Shown piece after piece: positions 12,641-24,845 of a DNA stretch of 64,000 bases. The DNA lies in contig OZ231128.1 in the NCBI GenBank assembly GCA_965153355.1, positions 22,506,001 to 22,570,000 of the forward strand, in the 5' to 3' direction. Positions within the stretch are counted from its first letter, which is position 1. Each line of letters starts with the position of its first letter. The notes under the pieces are model-generated. The model made no database searches. It saw nothing but the letters and a program-made list of their open reading frames with translations, and had not been told where the DNA came from. The DNA is from Flaccisagitta enflata (Eukaryota > Chaetognatha > Sagittoidea > Aphragmophora). The position numbers were made by a program, and so were the translations under genes.

Positions 12641-13002
12641 ACTAAGCTAGATCTCATAATGGTCATCTGACAAAAATACGATTGTTCTTTGGACAGGAGT
12701 ACTGAGGTTGAAATGTAATTCTGAAGGAGAGTTTCACCAAGAAAAAAAACCGGAATAGAAAGTAAAGGCAAAGGCAGAGGAAAGGCAATCTTATGCAAAA
12801 TGGCGTGTGAGAAGGTGGAATGTGGGCAATGGCGTCATGGAGCCACAATGCAATGGAGGGAACGCTCGCACTTGATTCAGATATGATCGTAAAACCAAAA
12901 CACCACCCCCCAAAAAAAACTAAAAAGAAGTAGTGTTAAACTGTTAATGATGTATTGACGCAGATTTTTCAGAAGAAAACAATTGACGCGGAATAACATT
13001 TG

Positions 13003-13283
13003 CAGGCCTGTATATAATTGGGGGGAGAACAATCAAAAAGTTTGGAGATGGGGAAGGAAATCAAACGGGGGGAAAAAGAGAAAGGAAGAAAATTTTGAGC
13101 AAATAAAACTTTTGGCAGTACCAATTCATAAAGAATAGTAAAACACTATCTAAACCTTAACTACACTGTTTTATTGCTTAATGGGGAGGAAAATCATCGA
13201 TTTCGTTGCTTCGCGGGGAAGAAAATCCAATGGGGGGGGGGGGGGTGGCGGAATCAAAAGCGAGTCAATTTCATAAACCCCTG
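13003..13283. mobile_element. hAT-type MITE, 281 bp
   Basis: Begins CAGGCCTGTATATAATTG and ends AATTTCATAAACCCCTG, imperfect inverted ends of about 18 bp. It is flanked by a perfect 8-bp duplication AACATTTG (12995-13002 and 13284-13291). An 8-bp duplication and CAGG ends are the hallmark of hAT elements. It is homologous along its length to 18609-18921 and has no coding capacity. A pure G run lies at about 13237-13248. Confidence 0.85.
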
Positions 13284-13291
13284 AACATTTG

Positions 13292-14390
13292 AAAACTGGG
13301 CTTTCACGTGATTTCATCTCACGTCCTTACTATATTGAAGTCTGAGTGGAGGTGTGAGGCAACAAACAAACTTGTGTGATACTAAAGTGAATTCATTTTG
13401 GGGAAAAAAACTCGGAGCGGTCTGTGAGAATAAACCAAAGGTAGCTGTATAAAGGAAAGTGCGTGGGAAAATAGCGGGCTGATGGAAATGATAACAGACA
13501 ATAAAGTCCGTATAATGGGAAGAGTTAGCAGTGAGACAGCTACCACGGCAAAGACGACTACGATAAAAAAACAGTGACGATGAAACCGGCGAGGGAGGTA
13601 TTGGTGTTAAAAGGTAATCATGACCGTGACTGTCACGCTGACTAAGGTGCCTTCAACTGATAAAGATTGAAAACTAGCCGTTGGGGCACTCCAAAATCAA
13701 GGAATGCATTTGTAGAAAAATGTTTTATGGAGGTCCAAAAGACAGTTTCAGTATTCGCTCACTCTTTGTTAATTTGTTACTATCAAGGAAAAAAGTTTGG
13801 CAACATTTATGGTTGACAGTGTGTTTTCCCCCACATGTGCTCAAAAGACAAAACTAATGTACCTGACTGTTTTTTTTTCGCATTTATACCAGCTAGAATG
13901 AAAGAGAAAAACAATCTTCAATCCAATCTAAGGAACGCCAGTTTGGTTTGTTTACCACAACTTGGATGACTTGAGAGGGGGCTGTGGTAAAAACAGTAGA
14001 TTTTTGTCATTTTGGCTGCAAAATGCGGCTACTTCTCTTTAAAAATCTGAATAAAAATCCGTGAGATAAGAGAGCTAGAGCTCAAGAGCTAACCAGTGGT
14101 GCAATCCGCATGTTTCTGTCATTTCTTGTTAAAATTTGAGCGCATTTCAAAAATGGAAGGGTAAAAGAAAATAAAAATCCTATTTTTTTTTTTTGCCATT
14201 TTTGAAAGTACATGATCAACTTCAAACTAAAAGCATTTCTAAACGTTTTGATGCACAGTAATGAGATTGCACTCAGGTTGTAGATCTTTTGACATAAATT
14301 AAAATGCTTATAAATTTTGTTTATTTATCTCAAAGAGAAGTTGAGATATCTCTTTTTAAAGGTGTTGCCAAACATATTTCCTAGATAGTA
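13292..14390. other. Intergenic, no gene seen
   Basis: Unique-looking sequence with no long open frame, no clear exon and no recognised repeat. Confidence 0.45.
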
Positions 14391-14519
14391 CTTTGTTACT
14401 TTGTTACTTTGTTACTTTGTTACTCTGTTACTTTGTTACTTTGTTATTTTGTTACTTTGTCACTATGTTACTTTGTTACTTTGTTACTTTGTTACTTTGT
14501 TACTTTGTTACTTTGTTAC
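14391..14519. repeat. (TTACTTTG)n minisatellite
   Basis: About 15 copies of an 8-bp unit, ending TTTGTTACAG|GTTTGC. The end resembles a 3' splice acceptor, but no convincing exon follows. Confidence 0.92.
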
Positions 14520-14965
14520 AGGTTTGCTTGGCCAGCGTGGACGCGGTGAAAAGGGTTGGAGCGAGTTCTTAGGTGACGGTGATGGTGGAAAAAAAACAAG
14601 GTGGTAACGGCGGCGTCGGCGGAGTAGATGTCAACGACAAAGGAATCGAGAATGGTAGACCGGGGTGGAGGTAGTGATGGTGGAAAGTGATGGTGGAAGC
14701 GGTGGTAGGATGTGGGGGTGACAATAAGGGAGGGAGGGGGAGGGGGGAGGAGGAGGGGAGGAATGGGAAGCGGCTGCGGATTGCGGATGCGGCCTCTGTG
14801 GGCGGAAGCGGCTTCGGGAGCGGCGCCGTGAGTCGGAAGGAGGCGAGGATCCTTTGACCCAAAGCCATTAAAGTCCTCCTTTCTATGCCAAGATCAGAGG
14901 CAGACACTCTTTTGCTGCAGGTTCTAACGCAACGCACATAAACCTTTTGGCCACTCCAAGATCTC

Positions 14966-14968
<3 letters not shown>
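14520..14968. other. GC-rich block, no gene assigned
   Basis: G-rich sequence (GGTGATGGTGG and GGGAGGGGGAGG motifs) with open frames on both strands but no identifiable protein. Confidence 0.4.
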
Positions 14969-15191
<223 letters not shown>

Positions 15192-15396
15192 GTATATGTT
15201 TGATACAAAAATAGAGACTCCGGCCTTGGCAAAATGACGGGACATTAGTCATGTACCAGTGGGCAGGGGCAAAACAAAAAATGAGTTTACAGTTATGACC
15301 CCTACCAGGGGGAAACACCTGTTTTTTCGTTATCACCGAACTTTGATGTGGCCATAACAAGATATTTATGAGAGTGAGTAATTATCAGGGTAGTAT

Positions 15397-15720
15397 TCAT
15401 TCATTCATTCATTCATTCATTCATTCATTCATTCATTCATTCATTCATTCATTCATTCATTCATTATTTCATTATTTCATTATTTCATTATTTCATTCAT
15501 TATTTCATTCATTTATTTGGTTTTTCATTCATTCATTCATTCATTCATTCATTCATTCATTCATTCATTCATTCATTCATTCATTCATTCATTCATTCAT
15601 TCATTCATTCATTCATTCATTCATTCATTCATTAATCCATTCATTCATTCATTCATTCATTCATCCATTCATTCAATCTTTCATTCATTCATTCATTCAT
15701 TCATTAATTCAGTCATTCAT
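15397..15720. repeat. (ATTC)n microsatellite
   Basis: About 320 bp of ATTC with variant units (ATTATTTC, ATCC, ATTA) in the middle and at the end. Confidence 0.95.
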
Positions 15721-16100
15721 AAACCATGATCTTACCGAGAGATGTGGCGCCATTTATGGGCTGAATTGTTCTTTTGCCGCCTCCAATGTGTTGGTTTGAG
15801 AGTGAAATGTTATGAGTAAAGAGTCTCCCTTGATGATCCCAAACTCGCAAGGAGACGGTGTGTGGCCGAACATTCGCCGCTGATGAAAAAAAAAGGAAAA
15901 GGGCCATTCTTTAGTGTTATTACAAAGATAAATTAATGTGAAATACAGGCTGTCCCATCTGACTCAGCTTCTATTTCTAATAAAAAAAAAATCTATAATG
16001 ATCTTCGTCTGCAATTTTTAACTATGAACTATGAACTTGAAGGATATATAGTTGCCCCCTAAATGCTTTTTGTTTATGTACTTTTTTTCATTCATTTTTC

Positions 16101-16328
16101 AGTCGCGGACACGCAACTCTGTAAGAGACTTTGTCCGTCAGTTGGTCCGTCGGTCCGTTGACCCGTCCTTCCTTGATGATCGGGTCAAAAAATGTGAAAG
16201 CTCGCACTTATGATGCTTCAGTCATGATTGTCTGTGTATGTGTGAGTGAGCATGGGGTGGGGTAGGTTATGGATAGGAGTTGTGTGCCCCTGCCCACCCG
16301 TCCGATATTGTGACCCTGCCTAACTTGT
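16101..16328 (+). repeat. Palindrome-headed element, type C
   Basis: Head AGTCGCGGACACGCAACT, then CTGTAAGAGACTTTGTCCG, a GTTGGTCCGTCGG tract and GTGTATGTGTGAGTGAGC..GTGCCCCTGCCCACCCG. It shares both head and middle with 47517-47692, which defines a third head type. A short TTTTG repeat follows at 16328-16356. Confidence 0.65.
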
Positions 16329-16519
16329 TTTTTGTTTTGTTTTGTTTTGTTTTTTGTAAAAGCCACATTTTTAAAGGCCTTTAAAAGAGATAGAGATGAC
16401 TACAGTTGAAACCCCCTCTAACCGACCCGTAGATTGTTGGCAATAACAGATTTCCGCCTGTAACAGAAAAAATTTGTTGGTCTCCTGAAATCCGTTATAG
16501 CAGCTGTAATAGTAAATTA

Positions 16520-16700
16520 TCACGATGTTCTTAATTTTGGAGCCAAATCAAGCCTTAGTGTGCTTATCGGGAACAGAGTTAGAGTCAGTCTTCGACTTTT
16601 TGATATATTCCAGAGAAATATGGTTTTCATTTCTTTATTTATTAGAAAGTTGAGGAGGTTGACCAACCGAATATAGCCTCCTGTGAAAAAAAAACCAATA
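16520..16700 (-). repeat. Dispersed repeat, inverted copy
   Basis: Matches in inverted orientation parts of 10655-10860, for example GTCAGTCTTCGACTTTTTGA against the complementary TCAAAAAGTCGAAGACTGAC. Element type unknown. Confidence 0.45.
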
Positions 16701-17722
16701 TGTGCAATGCTGCATTGCAAATATTGGTTTTTACTTTGATAAGCAAGCATCACAATGATTATGCTTGCATATCGAAGCAAGTGCCATTTGATGTTTTGGC
16801 TCATTTTCAATCATACAATTTTTAATGATTTTTCAACACTTTTTCTAAAAGACGACAATGTTGCAGACAACATGTTTGGTAGGGAGTGTTCGATGCTGTT
16901 TTCCGCACGTTAGCCGCCATTACTGGTAAACTAGGTTTTTTTCAGCAAAGATGTTTCGTCCATCTATCATGAGATTTTCAATGAAATATTGGTACATGTG
17001 AATCAAAATCTTTAAAGATCGACATTTAGAACGCGATTTGAGAGAAGCTGAGATGTGTCGATTTTTTACGTTGCAACTTATACGGAAGTGATATTTTATC
17101 ACCCAACTGCGTGAGCTACTATGATTTGCCGTGAATAGTATACAATAACAAGATTCCCGGGGAGTCATTACGCAAACGATAAGGTGAATAACCTCCATTA
17201 TCATAGCGACGAAGCCAATGCAATCCGATTTTTTTCCTCTTGCGCAACATAACCTTGGTCATAGCAGGAACACTACCTTGGGCTCTGCCATGTTTGTGAG
17301 TCAATCAGACAGTCGGTCGGATGGCCACTTGTACTGCTTTTAGCGGTCAATAGCGTTTAAACCTTAATTGAATTCTCAATTTCCCGGCTGAAACGAAAAA
17401 GAAAAAAATGATCTTCAACCTCGACGAACAGGTACCCACCGCCACTTGGGAGGCCGTGCATCGAGCCATGTTAGTCGTCAAAGCTCTATGATAGAGCTTC
17501 TATCCAATAGTCTATTAAGTCTATTTATAAAACTGATCATTGACTTTAGAGAATGAAATGCTTCTCTAGTTCAATAGTTTTCCAGGAAGTGCATTTTGTT
17601 TGTGCAAAGTCGATTATCTCTTTCAACACGTTACGCAACTCTTCAAACTGTTTTTTAACTCCAATCCTTGCTAGAGCGTGAAATTTATCATGTTGTTTAA
17701 AGAATAATACGAATTTTCAAAG
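16701..17722. other. Intergenic, no confident gene
   Basis: Open frames at 16920-17304 (minus) are short and lack recognisable motifs. A short plus frame from 17408 (MIFNLDEQ) reaches CAG|GTACCC, a weak donor, after 21 bases, and no acceptor partner is visible. Confidence 0.35.
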
Positions 17723-17985
17723 AACAAGGCCGAATACACGGCTACCCTAGTCGCGTAGGGGTGGGCAGGAGCAGTGCTGGAGAAGGTCACTAGGGCATCT
17801 GGGCAGGAGCCGTGTGCTCAAAAAGCTAAAAAACTAAAAAGCTAAAAAGTAATAGTCGCAAAAACGTTAGATGGTCAGCGGTGCCTGTTGCCCCTGTGTT
17901 AGTATATGTGAGTGTGATGGTGAGAGGGGCTGCGGCCCTGAACGGACCGACATGGCGAAGTGTAGAGTCGCGTAGCACGCGACTT
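17723..17985 (-). repeat. Palindrome-headed element with GC module
   Basis: Reverse-strand copy: head AGTCGCGTGCTACGCGACT, CTACACTTCGCCATGTCGG, then GGGCCGCAGCCCCTCTCACC, a CACATATACTAACACAGG segment, ACCGCTGACCAT, CTGCTCCTGCCC and the tail CGTGTATTCGGCCTTGTT. It has the GC module of the 29700 copy but lacks the minisatellite and second inverted arm found there. Confidence 0.7.
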
Positions 17986-18296
17986 AAAAACAATCCAATT
18001 TGACAACACTAGAGGACTTGAGAGGTGAGTAAAACTATATTTCTTAAACTTTGAGGAAAGAAAAAGTAAAAGACAAAGAGGTTAATGAGAAAAGGAAAAC
18101 TTGAGTGGAAAATTTCAGAGTAAAGTAGATAGTGAAGTAGAGAGTGAAAGAATGTAAAGCTTGGAGGAATACAGAACTAAGAGACTTTACTTGTGCTGGG
18201 AAGGAAGAAGAAATGGAAGACTGAGAGAACATGTCTTTCAGAAAAAGACGTCCGTCTGCTTGTCGTTAACAAGTACAAGATTGGGAAAGAATTAGA

Positions 18297-18300
<4 letters not shown>

Positions 18301-18391
<91 letters not shown>
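18301..18391. repeat. (GA)n microsatellite
   Basis: About 90 bp of GA followed by short GACA and CA tracts to 18460. Confidence 0.95.
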
Positions 18392-18393
<2 letters not shown>

Positions 18394-18608
18394 ACACGGA
18401 CAGACAGAAATACAGACAGAAAGACAGACACACACACACGCACGCACACACACACACAAGGCTCCTTGATTCTTCTTTTCTGCCGAGAAGCAAAATTCTT
18501 TCCGGTAGAGCTGCCGAACAGAAAAGTGAAGCCCGCCCCCCCCCCATCGCACTCTATGGCAGCATAATGCGTGCCATGCTCACCACGCTCAAAAAGCTCT
18601 AAGAATTC

Positions 18609-18921
18609 CAGGCCTATATATTCTTGAGTTCCCCCCCCCCCCCGTGGAAATCAAAGGGTCTGGAGATGGGGAAGGAAATCAAAGGGGGAAAAAAGAGAAA
18701 AAAAGGAAATTTGGGGAAAATATAACTTTTTACAGTACCAAATCATAAAACTCAATTAGTAAAACACAATTTAACACTATTTAAACCTTATCTTCATAGT
18801 TTTTTTGCTGTATGGGTTAGAAAATCATGGATATAAAAATGCGACGCGGCACATCGCGGGGAAGAAAATCAAAGGCAGGGGGGGAAAAAAATCAAAAGTG
18901 ACTCAAGAATATACACCCCTG
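18609..18921. mobile_element. hAT-type MITE, 313 bp
   Basis: Begins CAGGCCTATATATTCTTGAG and ends CTCAAGAATATACACCCCTG, and is flanked by a perfect 8-bp duplication AAGAATTC (18601-18608 and 18922-18929). The interior aligns with 13003-13283 (GGAGATGGGGAAGGAAATCA, TTTTTACAGTACCAAATCAT, CGGGGAAGAAAATC). Two insertions with different duplications prove independent transposition. Confidence 0.88.
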
Positions 18922-19401
18922 AAGAATTCACTGAGCAGTGAACAAATTCGCATTTAAACATGAGTTCAGCAAATACTCACGTTCTTACCTATTCGAAGGA
19001 AAAGCAAAGAAGATACGATTATTTCGAATAATGTTTCTTTTTTTAATCAGCGCAAATCTGATGCGGAATGCTACGTAAAACGCAGAACGACGTTGACAAC
19101 TAACCAATGATCATAAGAATTCCTCCCTCTATTTTACAATAAATTGAGATTTAGTTCAAGATATGATTCCAATTCATATTGACTGTAAATCAAATCAGCG
19201 ACATTGCAATGGAGCGGTAATCTTAAAACTGCAATATGCAAATCATCCTAAAGCTGACTTCGATTGCTATTCTTAACCATCATTTCTCCCTTTATTAAGT
19301 CTTCGTCTTCGTCTTCTTCTTCCTTCCGGGACCTGCCCATATCCTTCATACCGTGCCGACAAGCGGCGCTGCTCGCTGCCCCAGAATCAAGAGGCCTGCC
19401 A

Positions 19402-19616
<215 letters not shown>

Positions 19617-19738
19617 ACTAACCAACAGAAAGTCAGATGTTGTCATCAACAAAACAGCCGATTGACACAACGACTCAAAGTCTGAGTCTGTAAGTTACTA
19701 AGTAGGAACGTAAACAAAGCAAGATGGCCGACAGGAAT

Positions 19739-19806
19739 GTAAGCAAAGCAAGATGGCCGACAGACGGACCTACCAACATAGCGGCTTATAGAGTCGCGTG
19801 CACGTA
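19739..19806 (-). repeat. Palindrome-headed element, fragment
   Basis: Reverse-strand head (GTGCACGCGACTCTATAAGC) and spacer with a short CCGTCTGTCGG tract. Just upstream an AAGCAAAGCAAGATGGCCGACAG unit is duplicated (about 19715-19760). Confidence 0.5.
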
Positions 19807-19810
19807 ACCT

Positions 19811-20469
19811 AGAAATACTCGCTTGGCGCTGTACAACCACAAAACAATGGAGGAAGAAAAGTGATATTTGTTTCCGTAATGACGTGGAACTGGATCTCTT
19901 AGTAACTGCCGATGAATTTCTCTCTTCAGCATAAAGGACAGGGTACGACTAAGTGCGGGAGCACGGGAGCATTGCTCCAAGGCAGCTAGCCACTTTGTAT
20001 GCAGGAGTGGGAAGAGATAAGAAAGGAAAAGAGGAAAGCAAGGACAAAAAAGTGTCAAAAAGAGGAATGAAACAAAAAAGGCATGAAATAGGAAAATTTA
20101 GTTGACTAAAAATTTATTGAGAATAATTTTTTTCTGAAGATATAGGGTCTTAGGATTCTTATATAGTGTTTTAATCTTCATAAGTAAAATGTTGCTCATT
20201 CAATTCTGATTTAAATATGGCAAGATTGCCTTTGATTTTCTCTTTTATCAAAATAAAAGGCTTTCATAGTATTATACAGTGAAAGAAGCATGCACAAATT
20301 CTGTAGGCAGGAACCAACAGCAAAATTTTGCTCGTAGGCAGCAAAAAAATTTGTCGGACCCTGATAAAGGAAACCCTATCCCAGCGCAAATGCCCGCATA
20401 CATGAACAACATCAATTCGAGTTTATTCTTTCCTGTGAGGCAATGTCATGTCCGTTCGTTTGTCCGTCA
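19811..20469. other. Intergenic, no gene seen
   Basis: No supported ORF, exon or recognised repeat. Confidence 0.45.
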
Positions 20470-20484
20470 TTGTCGTCGTCGTCT

Positions 20485-20527
<43 letters not shown>

Positions 20528-20551
20528 TGTTGTTGTTGTTGTTGCTGTTGC

Positions 20552-20636
<85 letters not shown>
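20470..20636. repeat. (TCG)n-(TTG)n microsatellite
   Basis: About 58 bp of TCG passing into about 110 bp of TTG, with GCTGTTGCTG at the junction. The order suggests a CpG-containing TCG array decaying to TTG. Confidence 0.93.
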
Positions 20637-20642
<6 letters not shown>

Positions 20643-21242
20643 AAAATAACCATCCTAATAAGCATTATCATAACTATTGCCTTCATTGTTGTCGTTGTCA
20701 TCGTTGTCGTTACCGTTGTCGTTGTTGTTGTTACCATATTTTGCTTCATGTGTGATACAATCACTGCTTCGAGTTTGTTTAGTTCATAGAGCTACCAAGG
20801 TTGAGCAAGGTCACGATGCCGAAAACTCAAAAGAAAAAAGTCTTGTGGAAGCAGACCTTAGATAAAAGGTTTTGTTTGTTGTTGCGGTTGCTTTTATTGA
20901 CTGTTACCCGCAGGTGGTATTATTATTCCTCGCCCTATGGGACCTTCACATGAGCGAAAAGGGTTTGGATCAACGCAACAAAAAGGGAAAAAAGGAAATG
21001 GCTTATAAACCCTTTAACAGAATGATGCATTCTACTTAATGCGATTGTTTTCATTGAGATTGTGACAGCTTTTAGAAAAATGATCGTTTCGAATGTTTGA
21101 TGAAAAAAGTGAAAAACTGATATTTCAGAGCACGTGCGGGTGCGGGCCATCTATATATAAAATATGTTTGCATCTAGCATAGATATTAATCTTATACGGA
21201 TTCACAGTGATTCATTTTGATAATGAGTGATGGAGTAATTCA

Positions 21243-21313
21243 AGGTGCGACAAAGCACCTCTATAACTGACTGTGTCCGTCGGTCGGTTGGTCGGTTGGT
21301 TGGTTGGCCTTGT
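21243..21313 (+). repeat. Palindrome-headed element, type B, minimal copy
   Basis: Head AGGTGCGACAAAGCACCT (arms AGGTGC/GCACCT), CTATAACTGACTGTGTCCG, a TCGGTCGGTTGG tract, then directly GGCCTTGTTC. This 71-bp copy shows the minimal architecture: palindrome, CTCTA-type spacer, TCGG tract, tail. Confidence 0.7.
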
Positions 21314-21427
21314 TCTTTTGCATTTTTATCCATTTATCTATGTTATCTATTCAAATTGTTTTTTTTTTCTTTTTTTCTTTCTCCAGCCTTTGTAGAAGGC
21401 TTTGATTTTCTCCTCATCTCCAAAACC

Positions 21428-21489
21428 AGACGGACGGATCGAGGGTTGGACAGACAACGCGGGCTGTAGAAACGCGTTCACGCGACTTG
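21428..21489 (-). repeat. Palindrome-headed element, fragment
   Basis: Reverse-strand head AAGTCGCGTGAACGCGTTTC, CTACAGCCCGCGTTGTC and a short CGATCCGTCCG tract; no tail. Confidence 0.55.
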
Positions 21490-21694
21490 AAAAGTAAAAC
21501 TGACCAAGTCAAGCTGGGTTTGGTTGGGTTATTTGTGTTAAAATGGTATGTCTGTTGGATTGTTGGATGAATCTAATAAATAGGCGTTGGAGTTTAAAAC
21601 GAGGCTTTAGTGAGGCGACTGAGGCGTCTAAACAGGCAATTTGCTTTCCTCTTGACAACCTTAAAAAAACGAAAAGAAGAAGAAAAGGTGGTAG

Positions 21695-21700
<6 letters not shown>

Positions 21701-21745
<45 letters not shown>

Positions 21746-21773
21746 TAGACAGACTGACAGACAGACAGACGGA

Positions 21774-21825
<52 letters not shown>

Positions 21826-21828
21826 TGT

Positions 21829-21897
<69 letters not shown>

Positions 21898-21965
21898 GGA
21901 CAGACAGCAGACTGTCAAACCGACGGACAGACGGACACACTGTCAACAAGACTAGACGGGCAGAC
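21701..21965. repeat. (GA)n-(GACA)n microsatellite
   Basis: About 42 bp of GA followed by about 215 bp of GACA with several variant units. Confidence 0.95.
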
Positions 21966-22256
21966 AGATAGAAATAAGATTGTTTCGTCCTTGTGAAAGA
22001 AAAGGAAAAGGAGAGGAGGAAGGAAGGTAGAAAATAATGCCAAAGAGGTCATCAACGAGGTTGTTTATTTTGCTTTTGATGATAATTGATGCTGATCTCA
22101 TCTCTTCTTGTTCCTTTTCCTTTGCGGTCATATTGCTTATCATTTTTCCTTCTTTCTGTTTTTTTTTAAGCTCACCCTTTACACCTCACCCTTTATGCCT
22201 CCTTGAGCCACCAAAAACAAAGAAAAAATATTTTCTGATAAAAGACATAGTGCAAA

Positions 22257-22710
22257 ATGTATGGAAAGCCTCTCGAGTATGTTGATAGGTATAAGTACCT
22301 AGGTGTAACTGTTGTTGCTGGTGCTACATTTACAACGTCACATTTGAAACCACTAATTAGTTTTCGTTCAACTGCTAATACGATTCTGAATGTCCATCAG
22401 AGACCATCCGAACAAATTCTTATGAAAATGTTGTATGCAGCGTGTGTACCTCATTTAACCTATGCAGCAATATTCGGCTGCTCAAATGCAGCAACTTAAC
22501 GTTGCCTTGAACGACTGTATTCGCCGGATTTTCACCTACAACAGGTGGGAAAGCGTTCGTTTTTTACGTCTCTCATTTGGGTATCCATCACTGACCGAAA
22601 TTTTTGATAATCGCTCTCGGAAATTTGTGAAACAACTCTCGGTGATAGGCAATTCAACCTTAAAACGTTTGCAACAGTTGCTTTTACAACGGTTGGTTGA
22701 CTCAAACTGA
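22257..22710 (+). pseudogene. LINE reverse transcriptase, C-terminal remnant, frameshifted
   Basis: The first frame (22257-22496) contains RYKYLGVTV, the post-palm YLGV motif of non-LTR reverse transcriptases, and later MLYAACVPHLTYA. This matches the conserved thumb stretch after which most LINE ORF2 proteins read LTYGxExW. The second frame (from about 22480 to 22707) continues with LNDCIRRIFTYNRWESVRFL, typical of the C-terminal tail of such proteins. The two are in different frames, so a one-base indel lies near 22480-22500. The start near 22257 is not real; the 5' part is missing, as expected for a truncated LINE insertion. No polyA tail was identified. Clade cannot be fixed by eye. Confidence 0.75.
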
Positions 22711-23169
22711 CATGTTGTCTTTTTGCCTTTTTTTTCCTTCCCCCCCCCCACACTTCCCCCCTCCCACACTAAACCTAGAGTTAGATGTATGTTGCTGTAC
22801 GCTCTGTCGCTCATGACGAATAAAAGATATTATAACTCAAGTTTCATAAAAACATTTCTAACAACTTTCCTAGAGAGCAAGGTTTCTTTTCTATCTCTCT
22901 AGATGCGTCCTTACTCACTATTCTTATCAACGTCGTTTCATGATTCAAGCGTTGTTTCTTTTTCATCAGATAACAAGAAAACGTCATTAAAGATCTTATT
23001 TGCGATAATTTTGAATTTTAGCTGGTAATTCAATCCTTTGGATCGTAAGACAATTACCGGTGCGCAATTTCCAATGCGAATTTTGCAATCAAATCATTGA
23101 AGTGATCTGAAATTCCGTTGTTAAAGCTATAAAGAAAAGGCAATTTCTCGAAGGAGAATTTCATTATCG

Positions 23170-23415
23170 GAAGTTGAAATAAGAAGAGAATGCATTTCTG
23201 CTCCTTCCTGCCTCTGCACCCCTCCTCACCCCTCCCCTCCCCTCTGCTCCTCCCCGGCTCTGCATCCCCTCGCAATCCTTCTTTCCTCTCCTACTTTGCG
23301 CCTTCCCTCATTCCTTTGAATCCCCACCTCCCCCCGCCCGCCCTGTCTCTTAACCTCGCAATCCTACATCTATCCTCCCTCCTACCCCTCCCCAATCCCC
23401 TCATAACCATCTAAG
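23170..23415. other. Pyrimidine-rich block
   Basis: C/T-rich sequence (CCCCTCCTCACCCCTCCCC type) with no gene. Confidence 0.5.
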
Positions 23416-23444
23416 ATAATGAACCTGCTTTGTTTACTTTTTTA

Positions 23445-23680
23445 TTCGCGTGCTACGCGACTTTATAAGCCACTTCTCGGTCGGTCGGTTGGTCCGCCCG
23501 TCCGTCCGTCCGTCCGTCACAAAACGGTTTTAAAGGCTTTGAAAGAGTTTTTTATGTTTCTAAATGATAGAAAAAAACTTTGTGGCGTAAATGGCTGTTT
23601 CAAATGTTTTTTTGAAAAAGATTGTTTGTCTGTCTGTCAGCCTGACTTTTTTTGAAAGTGCCGACGCACGCTTCTTATTC
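23445..23680 (+). repeat. Palindrome-headed element, GTTTTAAAGG subfamily
   Basis: Head ATTCGCGTGCTACGCGACTTTA, a GTCGGTCGGTTGGTCCG tract, CACAAAACGGTTTTAAAGGC, then TGTCTGTCTGTCAGCC. It is collinear with 3271-3459. Its 3' end, TGAAAGTGCCGACGCACGC, also resembles the sequence just downstream of 3690. Confidence 0.6.
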
Positions 23681-23714
23681 TGTGGCCCTTCACCTCTTGA
23701 CTCTTTTTTCCTTT

Positions 23715-23719
23715 CTTTT

Positions 23720-23752
<33 letters not shown>

Positions 23753-23775
23753 TTTCTTTCTTTCTTTCTTGCCAT
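23715..23775. repeat. (CTTT)n microsatellite
   Basis: About 60 bp of CTTT with one deletion unit. A (CT)n tract of about 57 bp follows at 23812-23868. Confidence 0.93.
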
Positions 23776-23808
23776 CTTTCTCTCCTTTTTCCAATCATCA
23801 AGCTCTTA

Positions 23809-23869
<61 letters not shown>

Positions 23870-23879
23870 TCGTCTGTCA

Positions 23880-24845
23880 CATTTTGAGTTTTTTTTCCCA
23901 AACCATTTTTTGCACCTTGCACTCACTTCAAACAACATTCTATCAATCTAAGCCGACTTATCTTAGACGCGAGTAACTCTTTAAGCTACGTTACTCGCAG
24001 TCGGCCCGTTCGTAACCCGTTAGCATCTGGGATTGCTTAGTAGTTAGTACTCAATGAATACGACTGGAACAAATCTCCGTTTCAAGTGAAACTCAACCAG
24101 CATCTCACTCCATTTTCTCATTCTGCATCTCAATGCCATCATTCGTCACTGTTCGATTTTATTCGTGATCAATGACGCAATTCCTATGGCTTCATGTTTA
24201 CGTTTACATTGATTAATGGAATTTAAAGTCAAGTCAATTCAGTGGTACACGTCTTAGAGGCAGGCGACCTATAGGTGTTGGCCTTGTTCTAAAGAAAACT
24301 GCGTAGAAAAATGAAATAAATTGGGATCAAAAGGCAGAAACTTGGGTGCAGCGGTGACAAAATTGTTAGAACAGGAGACCGTCCCCTCATCAAGCAATTG
24401 AGACAGCAAGAAATAGTACTGCACATCCAGTCTCTGGGATATCAAGACGAAGGTCCTGAGTTCTGGACAAGGAACAAAAGTATGCTGAAAAAAAAATGGT
24501 GTTTTTGTTGAACCCCGGCGTTCTCCAGCCCTAAGGCTAAGCACATATCACTTTTAACAAATCATAATCAAAAATCGTCGCTCGCGGAGTTACATACAAC
24601 CGAACCGTTAAAAGATTAAACCTTTCAAAAAAAAAAAAAAAAAAAAAAAATCGCGCACACAAAACCTAATCAATCTGTAAAAGTGGAATTGAAAGTATTC
24701 GGCATGCTTTGATTTACAACCATGCAAAGACATCAACAAAAGGAATAAAAACTTTCTTGAGCAACGGATTCATACCCTCGTAAGTATCTGCTTTATTCCG
24801 TTATAAACGGTTTATTGAAGCATTGTACTATAGAAAGAGGATTTA
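23880..24845. other. Intergenic, no gene seen
   Basis: Contains a tail-only fragment of the palindrome-headed family at about 24264-24290 (GCGACCTATAGGTGTTGGCC) and an A24 run at about 24627-24650. Confidence 0.5.

Noticed and set aside
15368-15799. Phe-Ile-His-Ser repeat protein
   Set aside because: Translation of (ATTC)n; 4-bp units give the same 4-residue repeat in every frame.
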